From assembly GCA_027886175.1 (NCBI GenBank), contig JAJNNQ010000137.1, positions 2,670,001-2,734,000 of the forward strand: a stretch of DNA of 64,000 nucleotides, given 5' to 3'. The position numbers were made by a program, and so were the translations under genes. Source of the DNA: Phylloscopus collybita. Its lineage: Eukaryota; Chordata; Aves; Passeriformes; Phylloscopidae. The notes under the pieces are model-generated. The model was not told the DNA's origin. It saw nothing but the letters and a program-made list of their open reading frames with translations, and made no database searches. Numbering within the stretch: position 1 is the first letter of the stretch; every line of letters begins with the position of its first letter. This document shows, piece by piece, positions 46,964-60,213 of the stretch.

Positions 46964-48018
46964 CCTTCTTCAGGTCTCTTTGTTGCTAGTGTCTGAGCCT
47001 CCAAACTTCTGATACCTTTCTTACCTGTTTTATTTCCCTCTGTACTTCGTTTCTGGTTGGCATCTGATCCTGAGTAGTCCTGTCCCAGGCAGCAGTGCCT
47101 TGTGTCCTGATCATTCTTTCTACCTCTATTTTGTAAAATTTTTTACCTGAATCTGTGGAAAAGCTTGCTTGGCTGACATTTTTCTGGCAACCTATGGTTT
47201 TTATAGGAAAATTCCCATATTTCTCATTTAAAATTCTTACTTTAGTTTTTTACTGAAGACTGCAAAGGGTGCTTTTTCTTGTTGTAGTTTTTGATTTTGT
47301 TTCTTTTTTTGTTGTTGTTTTGTTGTTTTTGTCTCAGTGTTTTGTTTTTAAATATTTATTTTGGTATTCATTGTGCAGATTTGTATAACCCTGGTAAAGT
47401 TGTAGCCAAGCTGTGCTGATCTTCACTGGAGGTGGAGTAGTTTAAAGAGGGCTTTGTGGTCTGCTTTAGTTGTTTATACTTCAAAATAATTTGAGAGAAA
47501 GGTGCCTTTTTATTTACTATGCATTTGCAAGTAAACCTTAAAAACCCATCACAGAAGATAGTAAATAATTTTCTTTACAACACAGGGCCTTTTCTTTTTT
47601 TTTCTTTTTTTTCTTTTTTTTTTTTTTTTGTGAAGAGACGGGATTATTGCCAGCAATCAAAGCTTTCAGAAGATTGCGCCTATTTTCTCTTTATTATGTG
47701 CCAAATAATAAAACATAAAAAATTGTTGACAAGCTCGTAAAAAAAAAAAAATATCCAGGATTTACACCTTTTGCTAAAATACCATTTAACTTCTTTTCAG
47801 GTGGAAAATAACAGCTATTAGAGGAGAATATCAGTAAACAGTGGTGAAACAGAAGTTTCAGGGGGTTTTTTGGTTGCTTTTTTTTTTTTTTTAAGAAAGT
47901 ATCTTAAATGATTAATTGCTTCTGGAACCTTAATGCAGTGGCTTTGGAGTTTTCCAAAGAGGGCAGTGGGATTCACTCTCAATATAGTCCAATCTGCTAC
48001 TGTATCTATGACTTACTA

Positions 48019-48076
<58 letters not shown>

Positions 48077-50508
48077 TATGTACATAGTATTTGAAACATT
48101 GAATAGAAATGAAATTTTGTGTTTGGTTCAAGCTATCTGGATGCCTTCTGCAGATACAGAAGTACAGTTATCAAGGAAACATCAATTTTCTCGTTGGCTG
48201 AAAAAGGTGGTTGTGTATCGCTTCCATGCATAGCAAGTTCTGAACAATCTTTTTTAAAATTACAGAAAATTTACTAGGGAAACCAAAAACTTAAACTAAT
48301 GGTCATCTATTCACTGGGCTGTGGTTGAAACCAAGAACAGGGCAAAGAAATTTGCAGTAAAGAAGTCGTGGCTAAAATGTACTTGGCATGAACCAAGCAG
48401 GAAATTCTGCAGAGAAAAAGGGGAAATAAGAACTTGGATCTCGTTAATGAAGGTTTTGGCAAACTGACCTTTTGGGCCTTTTTGAAAACTCCAGTGTGGG
48501 GATGTGTCACAACTGGTGTTTGAATTTCTGGTGTCTCTTCTGACCACGGTGGGGGAAAAGTTCCTTATTGTGCTGTGTTTGCTGTCAAGTGCAAGTCTCT
48601 GGCAGGAGGGAGGTGGAGCATTCCCTGAGAGAATCTGAGGGTGTTCTTGGGAAAAGCAGCTTTTTGGAGGATGGGAGAGAGACTGGTCAGAAAGGAGTCT
48701 TTGACAGGAATGGAGACTGAGGAGGGGAAAACCAGCAGTCTCTGGAAATGTTCAAACATGAAAAACAAGACTTATTTCAGGGATGCAGAGGGATTTGTGA
48801 AATTAGGTTGTTAATGGATTGAGAACAAGTTTGGGGGAAAAAAAAAAAAAAAAAAGAAACCACAGTGGACCAGGGGAGTTACTTTAAAGTCTTTCATTCA
48901 TCTTGCTTTTAGTTTTACTGTTCACGAGTCCCATGTTTTATGTATTTTACTAATAACACGGAGCTCTGGAGTTTACAATGCTTTTAGTGTTTAATGGTGC
49001 TCGTTCTGAAGGAGAGAGCAGAGCTCCTCCAGCACTCAGTGACCCAGGGTCCCCTGAGAGCAGGGGTGGTAGAGGCAAAATGGGAACCTTGAGGCAGCCC
49101 TAGGCCAGGAGGCTGGAAATGAACAAAAAGCTGTGTCCTCTGAAGGCTGAGACAGAAGGTTTTATTCGTATTTTGAAGAGTCTGGAGAAGAATTGAGGAG
49201 CGTGACATCCCTTTCTTCAAAGGGTTGGTCAGGAACTCGGCTGGTGGACCTCCTTGTTGATGCAGATGTGTTTGTAGCACCTGACATGGATGAATGTTAC
49301 AGAAAACAGAAGAAATCCAAGTCTCTCACTGAGCTCATCCCATGTCTCCCTTTATATGAGGGAGTCTTAAGAGCCCAGGAATCCAGTCAGATCACCAGAG
49401 AGGCAGAAATTTAACTGGGATTGAGAAGCTTAAGCAGGAGGAACGTGGCAGAGATAAGCCACTGCACAGGTGGGGCCGCTCACAGAAGCAGGATGTCTGA
49501 AGAGTATGTGTTAAAATGAGCATATTTAACATAAATACATTGTATAGAGAAAGAGATATTTCCAAAATGTGTATTTAAAGAAGGAAAAAAAAAAGCTAGC
49601 AGGAGCTCTTAGTGTCTTTAAAGTTATTTACTAGTCCGAGATGATGAGGGTAGGGAAGAGATGCAGTGGTTTTGTCACCTCCTGTAGGTGAGGACTTTGG
49701 AAATCAGCTTGTTGAGGCATTCCTTTAGAAAGGTATAGGATTTAAATCAAGTTAGAAGAAGACTTGCAACACAACTTTTGACTTCATCTCAGGGTGATGC
49801 TACTCTGAGAGAAAGGCAAATGAAAATGGCAGGCACTGGTGTCTGTTGAGAACTGGATGCCCTGGTTTTCAAAACATCTCAGTGGATTGAAAGGACTAAC
49901 TCTGGGAAATTGGTCAAGAACCAGATTTGGTCTGAGTGAGCACTGTAGATGAAGTTTACCTGTCTGCCCTGTGAGAAAGAAACAAAATGGGATCATGAGT
50001 GCAGAGTGAGGGTGTGCTTGAGAGTAGTGTTAAGATGCCTGAGGCAGGGATGAAAAATTCACCTTTCCTCAGAGGAAAGAACCATCTGTGATAAAAGGGT
50101 CATTTTGAGGCTTTGGAGACTTGGTTTGTCAGAGACACTTGAGGGAACTAGGACAGAGGAGAGGTTTTCTCTTGCATTAGCAGGGCATGCAGGAGGTTAT
50201 AGCTGTAGCTAGGAAGAGGAGAATAGAGAAAATGCTGTGGATTTTCCTCAGTGTTTTAGCATGCCACTGCTGCAGGGAAAAATCCCCTAAAGGTGCTTAA
50301 CAAACCAAACCTGATGGGCTGAAAAGGAGGCATGTTACCCCTCCCGAAGTAGGGATGGCACTTGGATGGCAAGTGTGCCCTGGGCTGGTGGCATGAGGGA
50401 TCTGGTGAAACTCATGTTCCAGGGAGGATTAAAATAGGTTTCACTTCTGGAACCGCTGGGAAGGAGGGAAAGAAAACGCCTGCGTTTGTCACAACGTTTT
50501 TCAAAAAC
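46964..50508. other. Probable intron, no coding exon seen
   Basis: No coding exon is seen. It holds T-rich tracts near 47.3 and 47.6 kb, the TA microsatellite, and an A run ending at 48,856. The patch 48,300-49,450 is GC-richer and repeat-like in texture, but I could not match it to a family. Confidence 0.5.
48021..48073 (+). repeat. (TA)26 microsatellite
   Basis: A pure TA dinucleotide run of 53 bases ends in GCATATG. Arrays of this length are usually polymorphic and can form cruciforms. Confidence 0.97.
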
Positions 50509-51222
50509 TGTTGTGGGTGGTTTTTATTGTGTTTCCAATCGCAGCTCAGTTTTAATGGTCAGTTTTATACCCGCCCCCCCCCCCCCTTTGTATTGTTACA
50601 GTATATTTTATCCATGGATTGTTCGATTGTTCCTTTCTCCCTGTATTGTTGGTTTTGCCCTGGTTGTCTGGTTCCCTAGACCTGCCCTTCCCTCCTCCTA
50701 CAGAATTGTCAATCCTTCCCTCACCCTGCCCCTTCTAGAGCCTTCTCTGTCAATCCCCCAACCTTCGACGCCCCAGTGGTTGGTTTAGGCTGCTCCCTCC
50801 CCTCGTGTTCTTTCATTGCTCTGTGCTTTGTACTCCCCGCCTCATGTTCCTCCCCCATGTCACCCTTATTGGTTGGGAATTGGATCCTCTCCCAAGACCT
50901 CCCTGACTTGTAAGCCCCTGCAAGCCCAGGTTCTGTGCCTTTTCTCTGTCCCTGACCCTCCGGGGAACAAGCACCTTTGGAAATCACACCGAAGGCCTCT
51001 CCCTGTTCCTTGTCCCTGCCCTCGACGTGTGCCACCTGTGCCATGGAGCAGCTGTGCCCTACAGCTGCACCCCGGATTGTGTGGTGTGCTGATAGCCCCT
51101 GAAGAGTGGATAAAAACCACATTTTAGAGGCATCTGCTCTAAAGTGGGGGGCAGCCCACTCCTGGCGACGATGCCGGGAGCTGGCTGGCCTGAGGAACGC
51201 TGGCATCGCCTCGAGAGACCTT
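50509..51222 (+). mobile_element. ERV LTR (passerine type), boundaries approximate
   Basis: This is a plus-sense LTR-like segment. It starts near TGTTGTGGGTGG, includes a C13 run (50,574-50,586), a pyrimidine-rich U3 with 'CCCTTATTGGTTGGGAATTG' (inverted CCAAT), a GATAAAAAC TATA-type box at 51,109-51,117, and a GC-rich leader-like part ending near 'CTCGAGAGACC'. The family match is from memory. The 3' end is not certain and no target duplication is seen. No gag, pol or env coding follows. Confidence 0.65.
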
Positions 51223-52239
51223 GTTCCTAAATGGGAAAATGAGGTGACTGAGGGGGATGTGGAGAGGGAAGCAAGAAAGGAAAACCTGTGGAACCCACCG
51301 GGGTTTGTTTTGTCCTTGGTGGGATTCAGTGACAGAGGGAAAGAAAGTGGTTTCAGATTCTAATTGGTAATCAAGCAAGTAATTGAAGAAGGCAAGAAAG
51401 AGAGAAGGACCTGCCTTGGAAGGGCAAAGTGAGCACTGAGGAGGTAGTTCAGAAACAGTTTCATTTCTCTTACTTCACTGTAATTTTTTTCTGTGTTTTT
51501 ATGTATTTTAACGTATTTTTAATCTAGTGGGTAAAACTCAGCTCTGGAATCAACAAACATGCTCTTGTGTTTTTTGGGTGTCTCATTATGGAAGGGTGGA
51601 AGCCAATCCACCTCTTAACCCTTGAGGTGCTGCCAGGCAATTTGTGGTACCACAAATTCAAGCACTGACATATGAGTGAGGTTTCGAGAAATCACTGGAC
51701 ATATTAATATATCAGCAAAGAGAAGGAGGCCTCTGAGTGTGGGAGTGACCATTTCCATCTTGGATAGTTGTAATGAAAATGGTTTTCTTAAGGCTTATGT
51801 TAACCTGTTTTTTTTGTTTAAAAAGTGAAAATGGGGAAGCAGAAAAGATTTTTTGAAAAATTGAAGTTAGTAGTTTTGACCAGTAACAGAAAGCTTAATA
51901 ACGTTTTGCTTTGGTTTGGTTTTGGGGGGTTTTATTTATATTATTATTATGACCTAAATAATCAGCTTTTGGAATTATGAGAAATGAGAGAATGAAAAGG
52001 AAAATCTTTTGTACTTTTAGACCAGCGACACACCAGCAGAATTGGATGGTTTGCTGGGCTTCTAGCTGAGTTTAAAGTAAAGAGAATTTTCCTAGTTTTT
52101 CAGGCTGAGTGAAGTTGGGAGCAATTTGCTGTGTGATACGGAATACAGTGAATCAGCATTCGCGATGGCAGCTATTTATAGTTACTCTATTTTTATTCAA
52201 AGCAAAACAATAGCACTGAATTTCAGGCAGTTGGACCAG

Positions 52240-52447
52240 ATACTCAGGAAGGTCTCTCTGGAAGCTGAGGAGGGGGGAAAAAAAAAAATCTCATCTTGCT
52301 GGATCTTGAGGGCTGAGCTTGTGAGCTCCGCCAGCATCTCCATTTCAGTGCCGTCCTCCGAAGGTGAAATCCGGGGCTGTGCTGGGGAGCTGCAGGAGCA
52401 GATGCCTCTAAAATGTGGTTTTTATCCACTGTTCAGGGGCTATCAGC
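52240..52447 (-). mobile_element. Partial inverted copy of the same LTR family
   Basis: The minus strand here repeats the TATA and downstream part of the LTR at 50,509-51,222: 'CTGATAGCCCCTGAACAG', then 'TGGATAAAAACCACATTTTA' and 'GAGGCATCTGCTC', and ends in the shared 'GAGAGACCTT'. About 45-50 extra bases (plus 52,350-52,394) split the motif that follows. The upstream U3 part is missing. The two copies face each other about 1.0 kb apart. Confidence 0.75.
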
Positions 52448-55400
52448 ATTTCTTGTATTTTACGTTTGAAGAACTGAGTGATTTAATTAATGCCTGGTAA
52501 TTTTTACCGTCTCTTCCAGGTTTTCTGTGACTGCTCCGTATCTTCCTGCTGCTGCTGCTGCTGCAGCCAACGTGGATCCGAATGCCGTGGCTACAAAGGC
52601 TTGTTACTGTCTCATGCTGGGTCCCTCAAATCCAAGAGCTACTTGGCAGTTTCCAAGGCAACCACCTGTGGAATAATTAAAAAGGATGAAGTGTTAGCGT
52701 GCCAGATATAAGGAATTCTTGCCTGGAGAGAGCGTTTTCACTTTTCTTCTGCCTTGAAGAATCAAACATGCTTCTGCCAGCAAAGTTAAGGTAGTACAAT
52801 TAAAAAAGTAATGGTTTATTTTCTGGAAGTTTGAGGTGGAGCAAACAAGCCTGGTATCACCGTACGCTATACAGAAATGTCCATGCTTCCTTCTGGGTTA
52901 ATATTTTGGGTAGATTTAAACAGAAAATGCATAAGAAAGGTGGTGATGGAAAAGCAGTGTGGGTGATCAGTATTTTGTATTAGTAAAACAGTTGCATGGA
53001 CTGTTTTGCACTTGATGCTGTCTTCCCTTGGATGATTTTAAGCTGGGAAGGACTAAAATGGAGCATACATTAGTTTGGAGCATAAATATAGGAAGTGCAG
53101 CCTTCGTGCCAAGTACGCTGAGATTTCTTTGGCATTCAGTGAAGTGATAGATATAAAAGGAATCTAGGAGTGGGCTCACTGCAAAATGACAGTCGGGATC
53201 CAGGGTTGATCTTTATCCCAGAGCTTAAAGGGTGGGCAGTGACTAAGTCCATGCTGAACCAAACTGATTATCAGGTTTAGCTGCTTCAGTGAAGCAGTAC
53301 CTAAAACCATTTTGAAGTCACATATTCCCAGATTCAGAGCTAAAATTGCACAGTGGGGAAAAAGCAAATATTAAGCAAAAGAAGCCTGTTAAAATAACAA
53401 AAAACTGGCAAATTTGGTTTTGAAAGTTCGATGTGTTGCTTCAGAAGTTGATGGCAAAGGTGTTAGACTTCATATAACTGGAAAAGTTCTTCTCCAAGTA
53501 TTATATGTTACTGGATGTATTTGCTCATTATATCTTCCTTCTCTGCCAGTCATTCAAATATAGTTGAATAGAAAAACGTTATTCATTTCTGACAATGGAG
53601 TTAAATGGAGAAAAACCACATTCCCATTCTTCCCATAGTCCAAATAACTGCTCAGTTAAGTCTGGTTACCTTGCTTGATGCTCTTGTACAGTTAATTTTA
53701 GACCTGAAGCTTTTGTGTAATTTATTTTAAGGAAAAAAATTTGAGTCCTAAATTTTGAAGTAGAAATATTTGGGATGCCATCTGGGCTTTACATAATAAT
53801 TTTTTCCTGCCAAAATGTTTGTGGGATTCTGTTGGGATGTGGATGGGATTTCACATTCCATCCCTTCCACAGCACAAGAAGATCATTGTGTTTTTAGATA
53901 TGGTGGGTCCAAGAAGAAATAAGAATTGTGTGGTGGCAGCTCCGTGATCTGAGGAAATACAAATACAATTGATTCAGTAACGACTCTTACCTTTTACAGA
54001 TGTTACCTAATTTCATCAGCAAATATTTGCTGGTATTAACTGAGTACAGCTGCAGTTTTTCACCCCAATACTTGATTTCCTGTTTATTGGTTTGTTGTCA
54101 CCACATTTTAAGTGCCAAAATGGTTTTCTTCCTGAAGTAATTCTTCAGCCTGTTAATTCCGTTCAGTATGGAGCTGAGGAAAGTGGATTTTTCAGGCAAA
54201 TGCTGTTTTCACATGTGGAAGGAGTGTTCTGGCAAAGTGTCTGCACCAAGCACAGTGAGGAGGATGCAGAATTGAGGCACTCTGCAAAGCAGAGTGAAAG
54301 TAGTTGGTGTGTGTGTATCCAGATCCTTGATCTTTCCAAGGAGCATAAATAACTCTCAAAGATGGAATTGGGTACTTGTAGAAGAGCACATGAGTGTATT
54401 TGTGGAAGCCTGATGTAGTACCAGGCAGGCACAGTCGTGCAGGATTCCCAGGAGTCTATACAGAGGAGTTTCAGCTTGGATGTTTCCTACAAAACATCCC
54501 AAACACAAACAAATGCCTACATTTTCCTGTTTTACCTCAAATGCTGTTGGTGAGGTTTTCTCCTGAAGCTGAAACGTCCAGGTGCTGCTGAAGCCAGAGG
54601 TGAGCAGGAGGTAGGATGAGCAGCTTCCTGACAGTTCCTATTCCAGACCCCCTTAAAGGGGGTGACTTATCTCTAAAAAGTTGCCTGTAGAAAGGAATCC
54701 ATCTTTTCCATGGATAGTCCAGCCTGGACAGCTGATTTAGTCCAGGTGGCAAAGCTCCCATGAACTTCAAGTGTGCAGTTAGATATTTTTGTATATAAAA
54801 TTAATTCATCTGTGCTTGTTTCTTCATATTCCATTCCTATTTCAGAGCTTCCAGAGCTAAGTGGAGTTGCACTTGATTACTTGTACTACCCCCTTACTCA
54901 TCTTCCTCTTCTCAGCTCGGGCATTTGACCCTGTCAATTTTCCCAGCCTTCATCTGCAAGCCTGTGGTTCAGTATCAAGGGTAGTGAAGAGCCCCATGGA
55001 GTTTGTTAGCATAGTTGGTAAGAGAAATAAAAACATCCATGCTAAATTTAGGCAGCTGTGCTGTGTGAAAGAAAATACAGTGACCAGGCAAAATTGATTT
55101 CTGATTTTTTTTTTTTTTTATATAGGTTGTGTTTTAATAGTCTTTATCCCTGGGAAGTTTTACAGGACTGAAGGGAGTAGATGGTTAGACGTAGTGATTT
55201 GTTCCATAATTTTAATCTCTTAAAGTGATTCAGTACTTGTTGACATGGAAGTTGTTCCTGTAGCCTTGACTATTAAGAATTAGTGCTATATGCACCCAGA
55301 AAAGTAAAATTTTCTTTCTAATTCTCTTTCTGTGGCAGAAGATTTGTTTTGCTCCATGTTGGAGTAACTTGGTGTTTTTTTGAGAAGAAAAAAAAAAGAG

Positions 55401-56689
55401 AAATGGTGATATGGTAATTCTTTCAAAGATTATTTTGATACAGTGGTTAATATTTTCCTATTTTTATACCATCAGATCAACTGTATCAAGAGTCAGTTAC
55501 AGAGTTACAGTGCCGTAGTCTAAAAGTGTCATTAAAATACCCATCAATTAAAATACCCACCATTAAATGGATTTGGACTGTTTCCTGGAATGGGTAGGAC
55601 TTTCATTTTGTTGCTTGGAAATCCAGGTAATTTTTCAGGTTGGGATTTTTCAAAGGGAGTTTTCCCTTCTAGCAAGAGTGGAGGTGTAGGGGAAATTCAA
55701 GGTAAGAGCAATAAGCTCAAGTCACCTTTGTGGAAAAGGGAACTCAAGTAATGAATGGACCCTTTTGCCTGGGCTTGATTTTCCTTTGAGCAGGGAACTG
55801 TTCTGCTGCACTTTGGTGGATGGGTGTTTGATGGGGGAGCAAAGCAGAATTCTCTACAAGGTGACAGACTTCATGCTTAGGCACCTTATGCTCAGATCCT
55901 TCTCACTCCTCCAGCTGCTCCTGCTGGGCATTTTGGATATGGTTTTCCAGCATAGTTCAGATGATTTTCCCTGATAGACAACACAGAAAGTCCAGAATAG
56001 AATAAAAGGGTCTGACAACTTGGAGAGAGGTAGTGAAGGTAAGAGGAGAAAAGCATCTCTTGTCATTCACTGACCTAGAGCAATGATTTGTGTCCAGCAG
56101 TGGCCACAAGGGGATTATTGAGGAGCACAGCAACAGAATGGGAATAGGATCCTCCTTCTGCACACCCTTCATTGTCCAGGCATCTGTAGTGCATGGACTG
56201 ATTGAGCTGGATGGGGGTTTTTTTGTTGGTTTGGTTTTGGTTTGGGTTTTTTGCTGGTTTTTGTTGTTGTTTGTTTGCAGTGTTTACTGGACTTGTCTTT
56301 TGGAATTTGTTAGGGAGAAGTACTGTGAAGTGTGTAATGCTCCCCAGCTTAACTAACATCAGCCTGTTCAGTGAGGAATCATATTCTTTTGTTAAGTTTT
56401 GAGGCTGAACTCAATTTAAAATCCACTTCTTGGACTGGAAAAGGCTTAAGTAATTCATACATAACTATTTCCATTACAGCCATAATTTTCTAGAGCTCAG
56501 CCTGCTGCAGGTGTTGAGTCAGTTCAAAGCTTGCTGACCTATATATATGAAATAGAACCACTTGCCCCACCTCCATTCATCTTACTTCACACTTAATTTC
56601 TTTGAGATTCCTCATTAATTTCATTGGTGTATTTTAATGTCCAGTGAGTACTCTGCACGCATTTCTTTTTGGTTTGTTTTTTTTTTTTT
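52448..56689. other. Probable intron, no coding exon seen
   Basis: No coding exon is seen. It contains (CTG)6 at 52,546-52,563 and a T run near 55,106-55,119. A G/T tract at 56,215-56,280 is of the kind described above. Plus-strand frames in it lack domains. Confidence 0.5.
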
Positions 56690-56830
56690 CCTACTTATTT
56701 ACTGCCTTTGCTACTGTGAATAACTTTACTATCATCAGCAGATGTTGTCATCTCACTATTGAGCCCTTTTCATGTCATTTATGAATTCATTGAACAGTGC
56801 TGGGAACAGATCCCTGTGGAAAGAAGAGCT
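56690..56830 (-). mobile_element. Ancient CR1/L3-like fragment
   Basis: The plus strand reads 'CATCAGCAGATGTTGTCATC', 'TTTCATGTCATTTATGAATT', 'CATTGAACAGTGCTGGGAAC', 'AGATCCCTGTGG'. This is the minus of the old CR1/L3 segment that lies just inside the reverse transcriptase. Short and decayed. Confidence 0.6.
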
Positions 56831-57004
56831 GAAATGGCACCAACTCCTGCCAAAAGCAGAGTGGGTTTGCCCACTTCTGCACGTGGCACAGCTGAATTTG
56901 TGGTAAAATCACTGTGCTGTTTTAGTACACTTTTAAATGTGGAGTCACTCTGCAATACTTTGTAGGAATGGATAATAATTTGCAAGATATAACATCATTC
57001 TTCA

Positions 57005-57160
57005 TCACAGAATCGTTAAAGCTGGGAAAGACCTCTAAGATCACCAAGTTCTATCCTCAACCACCACCATGTTGACCACTAAACCTTATCCTCAAGTGTC
57101 ATATTAATGCTTTTTTGACTCCACCACTTCCCTGGGCAGAGTGTTCCAGTGCTGCCTATT
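57005..57160 (-). mobile_element. CR1 LINE 3' end
   Basis: On the plus strand: 'TCACAGAATCGTTAAAGCTG', 'GGAAAGACCTCTAAGATCAC', 'CCACCACTTCCCTGGGCAGA', 'GTGTTCCAGTGCTGCC'. It is the same subtype as the copies at 1 and 31.5 kb, only more diverged. Confidence 0.88.
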
Positions 57161-57639
57161 TGTAATTTCACCTTTGAAAGGTAGGGTGGGCAGAGGATTC
57201 ATCTTTTTGGATGACCAAGGAACAATGTTTAATGTTTAAATGTCCACACCTGCTTTGTTCACAGCATTTTTCATTGTCTGAGTTTTGAGTCTCAAAACCA
57301 GCTTGATTGGAACCTGCTGGTCTGTCAGTCTCTGCATTGCCAGTAAATAGAAAATTAAATTGAATAAGGAAAATTAGGCAACAGAATCAATCTTTGCAAT
57401 CATAAATACATGCTTGTTTTAGATGATTAAGTGTAGGAAATTGCCTGAGCAGTAGAACTGCTACTTGCTCTTGTTTTCCAACATTAATGTAGCAAACATC
57501 TAATGTAAAATTGGGCCAGATCTAGAGGACCTAATAAAAATAAAACAGTTTTTCCAGTGTGCTGCAGCTTAGGGAAGTGGAGAGTTGAGGACATGAACGT
57601 GCTGCACATGAGTGCAGTGTCCCAATGTCCACTGCTGCT

Positions 57640-57920
57640 TTCTCTTACCACCTCTATTCCTTCCTAATTACTCCTGAAATTCTGTTTGCTTTTTCACTGC
57701 TCCTGTTATCAACCACTGTAAAAACTGTATTTTAACAAAGCTATCTGCAGTGACTTCAAGGTCTCTCCTAATCAGGAAAAAAACTAATTTAGAACCCCTC
57801 ATTTTCAGTGTGTAGCTGGCTGCTTTTTTCTATATAGAGGGCCTTGGAATTAATCTACTTGAATTTCATATTCTGTTTTCTCTCCCAGTCATGCTGTATA
57901 ATAACTAGCTGAAAGAAAAG
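57640..57920 (-). mobile_element. Ancient CR1/L3-like fragment
   Basis: The plus strand shows 'ATTCTGTTTGCTTTTTCACT', 'AAGGTCTCTCC', 'TTCTATATAGAGGGCC', then 'TTGAATTTCATATTCTGTTT' and 'CTCCCAGTCATGCTG'. In an intact element this part comes before the block seen at 56,690-56,830 when read on the plus strand, so the two are separate insertions or a rearranged one. Confidence 0.6.
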
Positions 57921-59310
57921 ACTGAGGATAACTGCTTTGATGCATTTACTGGTTTATCTGTAATAGACCTGTGACCTCACAGTGTGTCCTTTTCAGCATA
58001 ATTTATTGTTCAGTTAAATGAGAGAGGTCTAACTCCAGACCTGTCCAGGAGTCTGATTTGATGTGTGTGTAAGAGTTTACGTTCTCTGCATGTAAATTAA
58101 CTGTTGATTAATAAGACCTTCCTCCTTTCTGCTCTACAGCTGAGTTTTCTTTAAGATCTTGTGGAGAAGTCGGTAATTTTTAGGAACTCCCAATATCCAC
58201 GGAGCCTTTTCAGAGCCCCTCCTGTCTGTGACCTGCAGATTGCAGTCTCAGTTGGTGTTTTTAATAATTTGGTTTCCTTAGAAATCTGGCTGCACCCACG
58301 TGCTCCTGGCTGTGTAATTCCTGGTAGGCTTTGGCAGTGAGCAATGCTCAGCTTCCCGGAGAGGATCCTCTTTCCTGGTTCTCTCTGCAGGCAGGTGCCA
58401 GAGCTGGAAGTTCCCTAAACTGTTACGTCCTGAACAGTGAGTTCATTTGGGTTTTCTTGTGGCAGAGGAGCATTTCTGAGGCTTTTCCCACTCCCCACAG
58501 CTTTGTCCTATCAAGCCTTTTATCTTTTGTCACCTACTGGCCCAGAGGGCTCTCTCATAAGCTTCACCCTTCTGGTGTATTTGAAAAAATTTCCTCTTAA
58601 CACATCAGTTCTCAGTATTTTTTTTTTCAGCTTAAAACTTTGCATTTAGTTTGTTAAAGTCTTTGGTTTTTTTTCCTGGAATCACAATATGACTTCCCTT
58701 TTTGAAGGACATGCTTTTGAACGCTTTCTTAATATTGTTCTTTATTTTGTTTTGCTTTAAGTTGCACTTAGTCTATTCTTCCATATGCAATACGGGGTCT
58801 TTAGAAGCTGTCACCCCTTTAATACCTTCACCTTTTTTTGCCTGTTCATTTTAGTTTTCTTTAAAGCAGTTTCTTTGTTTTTTCATTGCAGAATGCTTGA
58901 GCTTATTGATGTCCTAAGGTCATCTCATCCAACACTCATGCTCAACCCTGCCCAACAAGCAGGGATTTTTTTTTTTCAGTTGTACAGCTAAAAATAGAGA
59001 AAACTACTGTTTCAAGTACTGAACTTGAGTGCTTTGTAATCAGTAATGCAGTCACTCTTTAGCAGTGAAGATCCTGTATATCCTGAAGATCCAGGTCAGG
59101 GCTGGGTCAAGTTTTGCCTCTGCTGCAGGTTTTCGGAGTTGTTTGAAGGAGTGCTAATTAATGGGGTCTTAAAAGTGCAGTGTTTACATTACAGTGACTA
59201 CACTGAGAATTAATACGGCTCCAAAATCCTGCAGTTTGGCCACTTCTATTTCAAGAGGTGATGTTTGATGCTGATAATTGTCAGGTACCTTCGTGGGACT
59301 GGAAAAGTTT
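57921..59310. other. Probable intron, no coding exon seen
   Basis: No coding exon is seen. 'GGTCATCTCATCCAACACTC' near 58,918 resembles a decayed CR1 tail on the minus strand (about 58,890-58,965), but the match is weak. T-rich runs lie near 58,619, 58,661 and 58,966. Confidence 0.45.
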
Positions 59311-59458
59311 CAGAACCACAGAATGGTTTGAGTTGGAGGAGACATTAAAGACCATCCAGTTCCACGCCTTGACATAGGCAGGGACACTTTCCACTAGACC
59401 AGATTGCTCCAATCCCTGTTCAACCTGGCTTTGGATATTTCCAGGCATGGAGCATTGT
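59311..59458 (-). mobile_element. CR1 LINE 3' end
   Basis: On the plus strand: 'CAGAACCACAGAATGGTTTG', 'AGTTGGAGGAGACATTAAAG', 'GGCAGGGACACTTTCCACTA', 'GACCAGATTGCTCC', 'CAACCTGGCTTTGGATATTT'. It is truncated to about 150 bases. Confidence 0.9.
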
Positions 59459-60213
59459 CTGGAACTGGGAAGTCTCTCTGTGCTGCTGAGCTTGGTTTTG
59501 TGTCTTTTCTTTCTTCACGTGCTTTTGTTGGAAGGAAGAAGTTTTGAGTTTCATGGGCTTCCATGCACTTTGAGATGTTCCTGTCAGACAAAATGACACG
59601 AGAAAGTTTTTACCAGAAAGTTCCTCCTTGTTGTGGCTCTCATCCTGCTGGAATACTTGGAGGATGCTGCCCCAGCCAGTGAAGTGGAATGAGCAGTTTG
59701 GTTCATCCTTCTGTCGTTGTCTCTGTGGGGTCAGATGAGCTGCTTGTCTGCGTTCCCTGGGCTGTAGTGAGGGATTCAGACACCCAAAATCCTCATAGAC
59801 CCAGTGCAGGTATTTGAAACGGAGCAAATTAAATCCCACAATGGTATTTCAGTGTTCTGAACTGGCAAATGTTTTCACTTTTAGAGAGTTTTTTTTCAGT
59901 CATGATGGTTAAGGAAGAGCAATTCAATGCTTGGATAAAAGCAAGGAGAAGGCTTGCAAAGTCCCTTCCGGTGAAAAGAAGTTATAGTTCTGTCACCTAA
60001 AAGGATAAAATGGGAGTGGAATTTTAAATCACATATAAAGATGTTATAAAATAATGTTGATTGCAAGGAACAGCTTAATTTACTTGGATGCTTGATAGTT
60101 CCACCTGTTTTTCTTCATTATTATATAAATAAGTGAAAAGTCTGCAGCTTGATGTACTCAGAGACTGCATTTCAGTAGTATATATTCCATTTCAAAGGCT
60201 ACAAAAGCATGTG

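Noticed and set aside
51106..52429. Shared peptide start MDKNHILEASA on both strands, as if from a duplicated gene
   Set aside because: It comes from the DNA around the LTR TATA box, present in two inverted LTR copies, and is not a protein.
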